Positions 34,450 to 46,163 of a DNA stretch of 64,000 nt are shown here, piece by piece. This stretch comes from Stereocaulon alpinum. Lineage: Eukaryota; Ascomycota; Lecanoromycetes; Lecanorales; Stereocaulaceae. The position numbers and the translations under genes were made by a program. The notes under the pieces were generated by a model, which had not been told where the DNA came from, made no database searches, and was given only the letters and a program-made list of their open reading frames with translations. The DNA lies in contig JAEUBA010000033.1 in the NCBI GenBank assembly GCA_018257865.1, positions 124,001 through 188,000 on the forward strand, given 5' to 3'. The first letter of the stretch is position 1; each line of letters begins with the position of its first letter.

Positions 34450-34650
34450 AGGTTCTTCGATTAACATCATGTAGACTGATAGACAGGCACACGCTGCTGC
34501 ATAGGCAATTACTGCAACGATCAAGTATGCGCACAGTCAAGTCCAACAGCTAAGCTCTTACAGAAGCACCAACCAAGAGACTCCAGCCTCTTACCTCAGT
34601 ACCCCAAACAAAGCCCTTGTCTCCATCCTATCATTTCACATTCTATCCGA

Positions 34651-35850
34651 CTACCTCCCCTTCTCCGCCACCCTCCTAAAAAACCACATCTTCGCAATGT
34701 TCGTAATCGCCTGACTCAACTGCCCCTTTCCAATCCCCAATGTCTCCATCTCCCTCTTCTCCTCCACCAAACAATCATTAACAACCCACTTCAAGAACGC
34801 CCCAGTACCCCTAGCATTCTTCTGCGCAGGCGGCAGCAAACCCCACCCCTGCTCCATTCTCATTTCCGTAACGATGGCTTTCGCGAAATTATCTACTCGG
34901 TCTTTATTTTCTTTATCCACAGCGCTGGCGGGGAGTTTGTTGCTGTGACTGACAGCTAGGATGTCGCCTTTGGATTTGAACCAGAACTGTGGGTCTTCGC
35001 AGTAGCCGACTGCTTTCCATACTATGCCTTCACCTAGGCCAGATATACCGAAGATTTTGCTGAAGGGGCACTCTTTCTCTACTTCGTCTGTTAGGCGCTT
35101 GATTTCCCTATCTGAGGCCTCGATGTCGTCGAACACCACTTCGTGCCGAAAGAAGCCTGCTTTGCCGATGTGGAAGATCCGGATGTCTTCGTTGCAGATA
35201 TCCGAATATTGCCAATCAGGTACCCAGGCACCATTGATGTTGATGGAGATGATGGCGAAGAACTTCGGTATTTCGTCTAGTGCTACTTTTTTTTGGATGC
35301 CGGTGCCGCACCATTCGCCTGCTAGTACTATTTCTCCTTCGATGGCCTTGTCTGGATTTAATTGCTTATACCGCTCTATCATCTGGTCGCGCAAATCGAG
35401 GAGTTTTCGCTGCTCTATCCCAGCAACGAACGCGGCGCAGCCGAAGTTGTCCTCTTTGCCAGGTACGAGAGCGAGTCTGTTTCTTGACTGACAGCGGATA
35501 GTGTTGGAGGTAGGGGAGAAGACTATGTCGGCGTGGGTTCCGTGTAGCTTGACGCTTCCTATCAGATGGATTGAGGAAATCGTTGGGAGACATTTGCGGA
35601 CGGTGTGAATGAAGTCGGATAGTTTGAGAATTCTGGGATACAGCGTTGTTGAGTCGCCTTTTTCAGGTTTGGCGGGCGCAGGACTGGCTTCTGGTGTCTT
35701 ACTAGCACTGGTCGAGGTGGTAAGAGCTAGGTTTTCGGTGAGGGAAAGGGAGGTCATGGCTTCAATTGGGGGAGTCGGTGTTGATGTTGAGTTTGGCGCA
35801 GTGCTTGGTCGGGGTATCTTGGTCCCCTTTCCGATCTGGTAGTGAGGCAT
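34651..35850 (-). CDS. RNA ligase domain protein (Rnl2-like)
   Basis: One exon, ATG at 35848-35850, 399 residues. After a ~65-residue Ser/Thr/Pro-rich leader comes a nucleotidyl-transferase fold in the order expected for T4 Rnl2-type RNA ligases. Motif I is GSVKLHGTHADIVF with the presumed adenylated Lys in K-L-H-G (residue ~102). An upstream-conserved SRNR follows, and EGEIVLAGEWCGTGIQ with FFAIISI is the motif III/IIIa region. GLGEGIVWKAV is motif IV and FWFKSKGD motif V. Rnl2-type enzymes join 3'-OH/5'-phosphate RNA ends via an AMP-lysine intermediate. This is not the yeast tRNA ligase Trl1 (no kinase/phosphodiesterase domains). A C-terminal helical domain of ~90 residues may be the specificity module. 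The substrate is unknown. No intron. Confidence 0.8.
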   Translation of the reverse strand: MPHYQIGKGTKIPRPSTAPNSTSTPTPPIEAMTSLSLTENLALTTSTSASKTPEASPAPAKPEKGDSTTLYPRILKLSDFIHTVRKCLPTISSIHLIGSVKLHGTHADIVFSPTSNTIRCQSRNRLALVPGKEDNFGCAAFVAGIEQRKLLDLRDQMIERYKQLNPDKAIEGEIVLAGEWCGTGIQKKVALDEIPKFFAIISININGAWVPDWQYSDICNEDIRIFHIGKAGFFRHEVVFDDIEASDREIKRLTDEVEKECPFSKIFGISGLGEGIVWKAVGYCEDPQFWFKSKGDILAVSHSNKLPASAVDKENKDRVDNFAKAIVTEMRMEQGWGLLPPAQKNARGTGAFLKWVVNDCLVEEKREMETLGIGKGQLSQAITNIAKMWFFRRVAEKGR

Positions 35851-36782
35851 GATAGTAATGGAAATGGATGATGAGAACTGGCAGAGGAGTCGATAGCTCG
35901 CGATGAGTGGAGGGTCAATAACGTGTTGTTTTCATAGGATTCTGCCTTCTACGACTGCTGCGTTTTGGAAGGAGCCATTGACTCATAATGGTGACTCAGC
36001 CTCATTCGACCATTGAAATTGTGAAAATCCCATCCGAAGGAATACCACGGTCCTTGAGAAAGGTATGAAGTTTCGGGCATTGTTTTGTGTTCCACTCTAG
36101 TCGCTGAAACTATGTTGCCTGCGCCTGCGGACCACGGTGGAAGAATTCGAGTGTTTCGCTAAGCGCTATAACACCGTGCTTAGAAGAGAACATTGCGGGG
36201 AATCTTAATCTTAATATTGTTACCTATGAAGAGTGTGTAGCATGCTAATAACATATTGATTGATGCTTGAGCTCTTGAGGTGCAGTATTAGCCTTGAGTA
36301 GAGGACTTTGTCAGTGCTAACTTCAGGGCTCACCAATTACCCCAGTTGTTGCGAAAACAGAGTGGGATATTCAAAGTAGCGTGCTAGCATGAAATATCAA
36401 GATGAAGAGAACTTTGAAGAATGATGCGGTCAGCTGCGGGAATAGCAACGAGAGAGTTTCTGAAAGATTCTTCAGTGTGTGTAAGTCAAGTTCAGATGTA
36501 GAACCTCATGAAGGATTTCGACTGGTTCACGGATCTCCAGGTGCCTGCATCGTGTCCTCGGCCTCAAAGCGCGATCGATCACATGGCATGTACAGCAGCT
36601 CTCCAAGTGGTCAGTTGAAGTCAGGGCGACCTTATACGTTGTCGACGAAATAAATGTGCATTTGCTTGCCCGATCCATGCTGATCGCTAATCGTAAATAC
36701 GGTTGGCGCCTTGCAAGTCTTCAGGCCGGTGTCTCGCCATCCATAGACGTCCTCGTCTTTCCAGATCTCATGCCCACCCAAC
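35851..36782. other. Intergenic stretch
   Basis: Promoter of the RNA ligase and 3' flank of RPL37. An 83-codon frame at 36402-36653 has no recognised content. Nothing else is visible. Confidence 0.5.
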
Positions 36783-37325
36783 TCATTCCTTCGTAGTCAC
36801 TCCCCTCGCTCCCTTCGGCGCACCAGTCTGAAACCCATTTTTAAATTTTCGCGGCACCTCCTTCATGTATCGCATGCGGCCTGTACCAGTCGTCTTTCTC
36901 CTCTTTGCTTTCATGCCCCAGTTGTCTGCAGTATACACGTTAGACGAATAACTTGAGTGTGGATGAAGGAGGGTCTGTGTAGGGCCTAAAGAGGAGAAGA
37001 AGGCAGGTCGTACATTGACGGATCTTAGCAGCAGGATAACCACATGATGAGCAGGTGTGCTTCTGGATGTGTAAAGAACGACGACCTAAATTCCGAAGTA
37101 GAATTAGCATGGGGTCCAGAATTTAAAGCGCGGCCTTGATGGCTGAGATTCGAGGACTACCGGCGCTGGACAGCATTAAGGCACGAAAGAGAAGCATACC
37201 GCAGCGTCTGCACAGAGTGTGCGTTTTGTTATGGCGCTTGCCGAAAGAGCTGGTACCCTTCGCTATGGTAGATAGTCAGCTACTGGCCCCAGTGAGTATG
37301 TGTGTTCTGCGGGTAACATACTCAT
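36783..37325 (-). CDS. RPL37: 60S ribosomal protein eL37
   Basis: Structural protein of the cytosolic large ribosomal subunit. Four exons on the minus strand: 37325-37322, 37262-37200, 37085-37014, 36925-36783; introns 59, 114 and 88 nt; 93 residues, the normal length. The first exon carries only ATG A; joining gives MTKGTSSFGKRHNKTHTLC. The zinc-ribbon cysteines are visible as C-R-R-C and, across intron 2, C-S-S-C. The C-terminus from YNWGMKAKRRKTTGTGRMRY to KGARGVTTKE is nearly invariant in eukaryotes. An intron right after the start codon is common in fungal ribosomal protein genes. It is divergent from the ELP6 candidate with 318 bases between the two starts. Confidence 0.97.
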
Positions 37326-37643
37326 CTTGAATCAGGTAGCCTGTAGCGCTGGATTAGCTTCCCGGTACCGTCAGGACTCGGAGGAGTTTGCTCACCCTCA
37401 CGCAATGGATGTGCTGTTGTAGTCGATTCCAGCAGGGTTGATTCAAAGATCCGCATGGCTAAGCGAATGTGTGTTCGGAAGATCTTCGGGCCGAATATCT
37501 TGGCAGATATATCGAAGCACAAGAGCTTATAAGCACCACGGAATTCTCCTTCTCAATTAACGATGTTCCTCTTCTAAAAAGTAAACCTTGTCGCTGTTAA
37601 ACATGACAGGCAAGACTCGTTATCTCCTTCAGAAGCGCCCTCA
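37326..37643. promoter_or_regulatory. Bidirectional promoter region RPL37 / ELP6 candidate
   Basis: 318 bases separate two divergent ATGs, so both promoters and both 5' UTRs must lie here. A CT-rich run (TTCCTCTTCTAAAAAG, 37564-37579) and TTCTCCTTCTCAATT precede the plus-strand gene. I cannot name a factor site with confidence. Confidence 0.6.
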
Positions 37644-38592
37644 ATGCCCTCACAATCACCCATCCCGCCCCTACTATCGCCTTACCTCTCGACCGCACCC
37701 TTTGCCTCTCTTACGCTCTTGACTTCAACCCTCGGCGCCTCCACCAATTGGCTTGTTTTACGCTTCATACATGCTGCTCTAAAGAAATCTAGTCATGAGG
37801 ATGGCTCGACTGAAGAGAACAACGAAGATACGAGGGTAGTGCTCGTGAGCTGGCTGAGAGATGCCAATTTCTGGAGAGAGGGTGGACGGAAGCTTGTAGG
37901 TCATCCTGCGGCTTAAGTGTCTATAAGGAGCTGCTCTATGTATCGTGAAAGAGTAGGGACTTATCTGTACTTTGAAAATAGGGCATCAATTTCCCGAAAG
38001 TCCAAATGCTCGATGCTTTAAGCACCGGCCTTGGTGTCAGCACTGGTGGCCTCGCAGAGGTAGAGACTGAGATACTAAAAGCTATCGCTAATGCAAAAGA
38101 ATCCACCAAAGCAGAAGGAGAAGGAAGTGTGCTGCTAGTCCTAGATGGACTAGACTTCCTCCTCGCAGCGACCGGATGTCCTGCACTAGAGATCCTAGAC
38201 TTGGTCGGAGAACTTAGAGAGGTATGTCTTTCCCTACCTTTCCCAATAACAGACACCCGCTAACACTGCTCTCCTCCCAACAGCACGTCCACACCACCCT
38301 CCTAACATCCGCCGCCGATCTCCCCCTCACGCAATCCTCCACCACACCGCTCGAGATCTCACACACAGCTTTCGTAATGAACATGGCGCATCAAGCACGG
38401 ATGGTCATGAGCGTAAGGGGTCTAGATACAGGCGTTGCGAGGGATGTCAGTGGCGTCTTGAGGATATGTAAGGGAGCTGGGGCTAGTGATGAGGCAGAGG
38501 CAGACAAAGGGGAAGAAGAGATGGAGGCGAGGGAATATCTGTATTTTGGTGGTGCGGATGGAGTCGTGAGGGTTTTTGAGAGGGGTGCGTAG
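37644..38592 (+). CDS. ELP6: Elongator subunit 6 candidate
   Basis: Three exons, 37644-37895, 37982-38221 and 38284-38592; introns 86 and 62 nt, both phase 0; 266 residues. The N-terminal block IPPLLSPYLS-SLTLLTSTLGASTNWLVLRF followed by RVVLVSWLRDANFWREGGRK|LGINFPKVQMLDAL is what I remember for fungal Elp6. The middle has a Walker-B-like strand SVLLVLDGLDFLLAATG, and the end is a beta-rich LYFGGADGVVRVFERG. Elp4/5/6 form a RecA-like hexameric ring of the Elongator complex, which modifies wobble uridines in tRNA. Elp6 proteins lack a true Walker A motif, as here. Joining exons 1 and 2 restores the WREGGRKLGINFPK run, which an unspliced reading would break. Confidence 0.75.
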
Positions 38593-39524
38593 AGGATGGG
38601 ATATAGGCGATGGACGAGGAGACGCTTGCGGGCTGCAATTATTTACCAAAGGCGCCTGAAACGCTACGGACTGACTCGTTGAGGGCTTGGGAACCATTCA
38701 TACATCGAATCATCTTCAAGTGACTGGCACGAACCATTGCGATTTGACCAATCTTCTCAGAAACAGTTCAAAACTCCCTATATCTGCAAATCATGCTTGA
38801 ATAACGCCTCACGATGAAGTAGACAGGAAGCCTCGGCTACGGCAAGTGTGCTACTGTCACAATTTCACAACAATGCTTTTCGTCAGAATGGACTGATATA
38901 TTTGAATAGCTTTTGATTTGCAGGCGCTTTGCTAAAGACGATTTCGTTGAAACACAAGCGAGTTAAGTGATGAAAAGTCGACAAGCCGCAAGCTCCACAG
39001 CCATTTCCTTCAACCTAGGTGTTTGTCTCCGTCCAGAGCCTTTCCGATAAGAACGATGCTCCTCCAGCGTACATGCTGCCAATGAAAACAGACAAGTGTT
39101 GCTTGATTCAACATCTTGTCCTGGAAGCGAAAACGATGGGGAAAGTTTGAGTTCATTAGGTTCGAATGGTATACCTTTCTGCCAGACGTTGGGAATTATG
39201 ATTTGTCATGCTGTTTGGGTTTTTGAGCGATCGTCAGGGTTGACCATTGGAATGGTGAAGGTCATTCGGATAGTGGTCACATTTTCAATCTAATTATGGC
39301 TAACTGGATGTGGTCGCAGAGACCTGTGTTTGCGTAGGGCCGTCTTCTAGGCCTGCGCGTGCACAGACGTATGCTTCAGGAGAAAGGTGTTGTGGGCTTT
39401 ATCTTTCCCCTTTAACTAGAGCTGATTCCTGTAGGGAAGACCCTGGCATGAATCCTGGCTTCGAGTCATATCCGTAAGGCAACGTTCGTTCAACAACTTT
39501 CGACTCCGCGGTTTGCAATGCAGC
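38593..39524. other. Convergent 3' flanks of ELP6 candidate and RdRP
   Basis: No supported ORF, RNA gene or repeat. Codon-like structure is absent in all frames I read. Confidence 0.5.
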
Positions 39525-42500
39525 CTAAGGGTCATCTGCGCCGATATTTGCCAGCTGATCTAAGAGCCCAGGCTCGACGTCAAAGTAAATTTCCGCCTCC
39601 ACAGCTTCAAGATCGCTGCCAGCGGCTCCGTCTTCTCCTTCCACATCCTTCTCCTCCTCTTCCTCGCCCTTGTCCGCCGGCCCAGAGTTCTGTATTCTAT
39701 CATGAACATCGTCCTCGGAAGGACTGGCTGACTCTCCTTCGCTTTTATATAGTAGAGATGAAGGCTCGCCGTTGCTGTACAATGGCTTTTCCACGGGTCG
39801 CCCAGACCCCTCGGAGTCGCTCTCCGGATTCAACATGAATTCCTGCAAGAGTCGTAGGTTGGACCTGTGGGGCATCGTGCCACTACGGGCGAGCTTGCTA
39901 GCCTCATCATGGCCATTGTCGTTGAAACTCACTGCGTCCACCCATGAAGTCTCTTCCACATCCAACAAAGAGGCAGATTGTTTACTGCTGAGCGAGAGAG
40001 AAATTGAGGACGAGTCTCTGATATTATCTGACTGGCTCATAGAAAGACTGCCGTCTCGAGAAGGTTCATGGACAACATGCTTAGCTGGCCCGAAAGATGG
40101 CTTGCCCAAGTTCGAGCCCGAACCAGGAGAGCTTGGCTTCCGAGTTTCTGACGAAGCCGAGGACATGGTGTTTCTCCTGTCGGACGGTAAGGCCTCCTCT
40201 TTGTGACCTTTCCCCAAGTCATGTGACTGGACCGATTTTCCGAAAAGCTCGAGTACTTCCCCGCGATGCGTCACGCCGTCCACTGTCTCAAGGTCGTCAG
40301 CATCTAGTAAGCTTGGGGCTTGTCGATCTATCCTTGACCGAGTTGAGTCAATCCGTGTTCTAGCTGGCTCGGATGACTGTCTCGGCGTTCCAGAAGCCAA
40401 GGTGGCCTGTTCATACGCGGGTAGCTGCCCAGGCAAAGGGGACGTATTTCGCTTCGCAATTTTGCCGAGAACATCTGCGAATAGCCAGGGGAAGCTAATC
40501 AAGGGCATATTGTCCGGAGCCATCTCGCGCAAAGGCCTCCGTTGGCCACCAACAATATCGAATTGCTGACACTCCCTGAGCGCGCTCGCCATCTCTGCTG
40601 AAGTGATCTTGTACATCGCGGCAACGAAAGGCCCCAATTGCTCGAAATCTTGCCCACCGGCTCGCTCACGGCAAAGAGCGCGGAATTGCTGCTTTAAAGC
40701 CATAGAAAGCTCCCCTATCACCTCATGAAACTTGAAAGCATTGGTGACCTTGGTATGCTGTAGAACAAATGTTGACCAGACCTCGAACTCCGTCTTGATC
40801 TCATGTTGAGCCATGATGCGACGTATGTGAGCGTCGTATTCTTGCTTAGTGTTAGATGCACGCTGGAGTATCTCTGCACTAAGGTCATAAGCTAGCAAAA
40901 TACGGTCATCGAATGGCAAGGCAAATGAAGGTACAAAGTCAATTTGCTCGACTTGGTCATAAAGCTGGCCTAAGACTTTTCTCGAGACATATATTTGGTC
41001 TGGCTTCCGGTGTTCGTTGTTCATGAAATGAGGGTACTTGTGAGGTCGCAGATCGCGCGTCATCTGAGCTGGCTGGCCGGTCTTGACATAGTCAACAGCC
41101 ATAGAATGAAGGGCTGCAAGCCTGAGACCTAGAGATATATTTAGCATTTCGCCAAATCTAGGCACTTTCCCTAGCTTACATTTCTCATCCTTTACACCCT
41201 CCTCCAAGAAGTCGGCCATTGCTTGGTGTGAGTTAGCAATGCGAGCCAGTGTATCGTTTTTCATGTAGGTCACGAAAAAGGTAGTAAGATCATCTACGCC
41301 GATGCTGTGACCATGATTCAAAGTTGGAGGCCGGGAGTAGTCCATTGGTTCAACATTCCACTCGAGCGGCAAAAGATCGTGGTCCCATATGACAAGGAAA
41401 TCATCGCCATCAAGGTCGCCGCCCGAACACATTCCGGCAATGTCTCTATCACCAGTCTGCGGTAAGACTACAACATCCTTAAGATGGTATAGCTCAGGGA
41501 CGTCAACACCGCAAACGACTCGAACATCGCCAGGGTGCAATGAGGGGTTTCGAGCGAGCAAAATGGGCCCAAGGATCACCTCGGGCTTATCACCTGCGCC
41601 TTTGGATAGTTGCACGAAAACTTGTGGTACGTACTTAGCTTTCTCTTGAACGGTAGCGTTCACAGATGGCTTGTGGGCATTATTGAAATGGCCGCGAAGG
41701 ATTCCCGTCTCATCCACACAGCCGAAGAGAAGAGCACCACACCCAATGGTAATTCTGGCTTTCTCCTTCAAGTATTTGATAGACCAAGCTCTCCACAGGT
41801 GCAACAAAGAAACCATGAAGGGCTCTTCACATCGCTGAAAGCCATCTAGGATCATACTGGCAACAGCCAAGGTCATTTGGTTGTGGTCAACATCTTTCTG
41901 CAAAATTCTCAATGCGGTGCTTTCGTCGGTCATAGCCCGCTCAAGATTTGAGAGTTGTAGCCGCATCTTTTGGAGGAAGACATGATCAGGGACACCCAAA
42001 GCGGATAGAATCAGGATAAGCTGACGATTTAGATTGGCGCAAGCATATTGAGACCAGCGAACAATCTCCAGACCTTCATGCATGGCTGGAAACTTGTACT
42101 GACTCTGGCGGATGTGAATCTCTCGTGCAATAGTGGAAGGCGAAACCGCGAGGATTCCCTTGCAACCTCCGAGTCGGATTTGAAAAACGCTGGGCGGCTC
42201 TCCAGAATTGTGCATAATGCCTAGCTCCGAGGCTGTGAGGCGCGCAAGGAAAGGGGATATCCTGCCTACGCCATCGGTAAACTTGAAACCGTTGCGCTCA
42301 ATGTCTGGAATTTCAACGATACTGGCTTTCGCACCATGGATGGCTCGTGTCGTTGAAAAGCATTGCCCAAGACGAGAAGCATACAGAGGCACTGTCTTAA
42401 TCTCTGAGAATAGGCCCATCCACTTGCGGATTTTCTCTGTAGGTAAATTTGGGAGTGGTGCGAAAAAGTAAGCTCCATGTTCTCTGAACTGGGAGTTCCC

Positions 42501-44979
42501 GGACGCCAGGTACTCGTATTGACGATCACCAATTATGATACCGTTTGTCAAAACTCTCTTGACACGAGTAAAGATCTCATTCATAGTATTACCCTTATGT
42601 GAGTGGATAGCACCCTGTTCCGGTTTAGAGTAGCACCTCACCGGGCGGAGCTAGACTTACCTCTAATTTCTCATCAGTGAATCGAACGCGAAGAAATCGG
42701 TCAGCATGAGCAGCGTATTCGCGTATGACGCGATTTGATGTTTCTGCAACTGGCGTCTGAAAATGAACTGTGGTTGGAGTTACTGTTGCCGAGCGAACGT
42801 GCACACAATAATGAGGTATCTTGGACCTGAGGAGAGCGCCATCTCCAACAGTGAGTTGAAACAAAGCCATTGGGTTCAACCGAGCTTTTCCTTGATTGGC
42901 AACATATTCGAGAAGATCCCTTGCCTGTTCAACGTTCATGCTCAAGAGTTGATCCACAAAAGCTCGGCTCAGGTTATATTCGTTGAGGTAACCGTTCGAG
43001 ATACAGACTTCCAGCTGGTAGCGAACTTCGAAGGCCAAGTGCCGCGGGCTGTCTTGAATGAATTCGTCCAGACCGTTAGCGGTCCTCCTTGGTCGATCAA
43101 GGAGTTCCCAAACGGCAGGCCTATCGTGACGAGCTAGTCTGAACTCAGGAAATGGTAGGATCTCAATGTTGTAGTCACTTAAGGCTTGTCGCATGTTGGC
43201 ATATACGTGTGACCCGTTACTGGACATGTCGAACACAAGTCTATAGGTGGTCCACCTTCCGAGGTCAATGATGGGCTTGGTCTTCTGCAGGGTTAAGCCT
43301 TTCTTCCTAAGATGGTTTGGGTCATACACCACGTCGGTCTGGCGGTACCACGCATCACGATCTTTCCAAAATTTGGAGGCATCGTCGTGACTCTGCGCTT
43401 TGTCTATCAACTTGAAGAATTTTGGCGGCGTAGGCAGCGTGATTAGGAGAACCATACGCTCTCCCTCTGTTCCGATATGGCGGATCATCTTTGTTTGGGA
43501 GAACGGAATGCAGAATCGAAAGCAGTCTGTTCGATCATGTCTACCCACATTAGGTCCCCCGCTATTACCTTTATGTGTTCGTGGGTCTATGATCCGGAAC
43601 GGAAATTCCACTGTGATCTCACGATGGAACATGTCCTGGCGAAATGTGATTTGGGTCTCGGAATTTGGGAGGGCCGTACACATCCTCATCATTGTTGTCT
43701 CATCAAGCATCATACCGAAATCTAAAGACTCGGCATGCATTATCTAGTATGAACTGTGAGCGCATAAAGTAGTCTGACAGGCGGGCACCTTACCATGGAC
43801 TCAGGGTACTTCTTGCGATGATCAACAGGGCTGGGATGTTGAAAGGTTCTAGGGCGAGGGTCAAAGTGCAATCGAACGTGTAAATTTCCATACCCAGCGA
43901 TGGACACAAAATATTTTTCTTGCTCCCAAAAAGGTCTGGCTGGCGAAGGACTGGTTCAGGTTAGTTTTCTGCAAAGTCTTTGATTCCATGCCGGCGAAAA
44001 GAACGTACTTAAATCGCACCACGCCCTTGCCTTCTCGTTCTCCTCTAGCATTCTCGTAGAGCTCAATCATAACGACATTGCCTTCCCGACTAAAGCATTG
44101 ATACAGATCGCGGGTTGTCGTAGTGGGTGGAAGGTCGAAGACTTTGACACTAAGCTCTGCCCATCGATTCCAGTCATTGTGGTTGGGACGACGATATGCG
44201 CCAGCTTGATTAGAAGGCTTTTGACTGTAATAGGGTCGCAATGGAGAGCGTTGTAAGGTGTTGTCGGACATACCGTAAGATGATAATGGGTTGGGAATGT
44301 TGTTAACTCTCTCGTGAGGCAAAGGATGCTGTGGTACAAACGACGAATGTGAGGTGTTGCTGGTTGATTCCATGCGGTGCGGTTCAAATGACTGTTGCTG
44401 CGGAAGCCTTACCACAGGCTGAGGCCCTATTCTACGAGCCCATGAAGTGCTCGAAAATGAGTACATGCTGGTCGGAGGCCCTACAGGGTCCGAAGTGGCT
44501 ATATTTGACTGTAAAGTGCCTCCGGAGGTTATGTAGGCCGCTTCGACTGCTTGCTGTCTTGCAATCTTTTCTTGCTGATATCTGAGCTTAGCTGCCTTGA
44601 TACCCTGGTTGCGATGATCACCACGTCCGCGTGAGCCTCGTGGGAACAGATCTCTCGGCGACTCGTTTGCATGTTGTTCACGGTTCCCCGATGACGATTC
44701 AACGCTTTGCTGGTTCTGCTCAAAAGAAGATGATGAGGACGCGGAGGACCAAGGAGGTGTGAATGAGGATTGTTGATCGGACTCGGGTGCCACTTTCAGC
44801 TCACTAGCGCACTTTTCAAGAGGCAGCCGCTCGTCTACATTCGGAAGGCGCACTTCAGCTTTGCCATAGGCACCCTTTGACTGCTTATACATTTGTGCGT
44901 TCCATAGTGCAGGCAAGATTGGGTCGAGTTGCGTGGGCTTCCCACTAGGGGTCATGGCATTGGGGCCTTGGACGGCCAT
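39525..44979 (-). CDS. RNA-dependent RNA polymerase with N-terminal RRM (RNA silencing)
   Basis: Cellular RdRP that makes double-stranded RNA for RNA silencing. Four exons on the minus strand: 44979-44009, 43935-43794, 43743-42661, 42614-39525; introns 73, 50 and 46 nt with agreeing phases; about 1761 residues. A ~265-residue disordered N-terminus is followed by an RRM-like fold (WAELSVKVFDLPPTTTTRDL...KGVVRFK|PFWEQEKYFVS). The polymerase core starts in exon 3. Exon 4 carries the family signature GVGRIS, DFxLxIRLGGCKG-like sequence (FQIRLGGCKG), the VVLPQTGDRD block and the catalytic loop CSGGDLDGDDF (DLDGD at residue ~1132), with all three Asp present. The last ~290 residues are Ser-rich and acidic. 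The length and RRM fit the SAD-1 class better than QDE-1, by memory. Confidence 0.9.
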
Positions 44980-46163
44980 GGTGGGGTTATGTATGAATCA
45001 AGGGTCACGGTGCGGCCTCGAGAATGGCACTGAGCATATCCATACCACGAGTCAAGTCGATGAACACGAGGTAATCAAGTCTTCGGTGGAAGTTCAAGTA
45101 CTGGTCGTGACCAATGAATGAATTATTATAGTTCGGTGGAACGTGTTGAAGGACGGAGAAAGATCCACGAGAGAGCTTTATGCGAGTCACATCCAGGTTT
45201 CGTTGCTCAGATCTTAGAAACGCAGATGATGTGAAGTTCAAGTGATATACATAGCCACATTCAATGAATCAAAGAATAAGTGATGATTTGTGAACGTGTA
45301 GTGACGATAGCAGGTCTGGTCTCGATGGCGGTTATCGTTCAGAACGATAACACAAAGTTGAACAACACGAGGATTGGCAAGACGAAAATCCAACCACTTG
45401 TGATTTGTCAGGGAGATTGGTGCATGGAAGAGCAGAGAGAGTAATTGATCGTCACCGTAATATCGTGGTATTAGTTGTTGAGAGCATTAAGACAAGGTTG
45501 TATTGGCGAGGTTGTTGGGGACAGAGGCCAAGTATGGTTGATGTTAAAAGTCTCCATGCTGATCACAACGAATTCACTTTGGGGGACGACAAAGTAGTAC
45601 CACGTGATCAGTGTTCCATTGATTCACTGCCAGGAGGGGTGAGTTGTCTTTACAGAACTTCCGATGAAATCCTAGGACAAAGCTCTCGTTATGCAAACAC
45701 CTTTGATATCGTGACCATATTAACATAGCAAACATTTAGGGAAACAGAGGCTGTTTTTCTTGATATGCAGATTTCCGAGCCACAAAACCAATCCGGAAAA
45801 AGTTGCCCCCTAGCGTGATCAACTGAAACAAGTAGCACAATCTCTAAATGTGAGTCATGGGACGAATGCCTTTATACCTAGATAGAGGAAGCTTGAGTGC
45901 TCGACCTAAGAAGTCAAAAGCCTGAACTCCGGACTGCATGTGCTGTACAGAATAAGTCAGGGTCTTCTAGTCAGGGGCTGTAGCCGATCCTTCTGTCTGG
46001 CAGGGAAAGAAGACTGCTACATCAGTGTATGAGATTTTGACCTAACCTATACACATAGAAGAATGTATTCTAGCATTGACATATTGTTGGTTAAACCCAG
46101 CGCTTCTTCTACTCATCTCGGTGATTAGCCAATGTTGTAAGTCGTGTATCGCTGCTTGCGGTT
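44980..46163. other. Intergenic stretch between two large minus-strand genes
   Basis: Promoter of the RdRP gene and 3' flank of the coiled-coil gene. A 107-codon open frame at 45405-45728 has no family-like content. No repeat or RNA gene was seen. Confidence 0.5.

Noticed and set aside
39160..39180. T-loop-like GGTTCGAAT as a possible tRNA
   Set aside because: No acceptor, D-arm or anticodon stem could be drawn around it; the same holds for a similar motif near 58905. No tRNA is called in the window.
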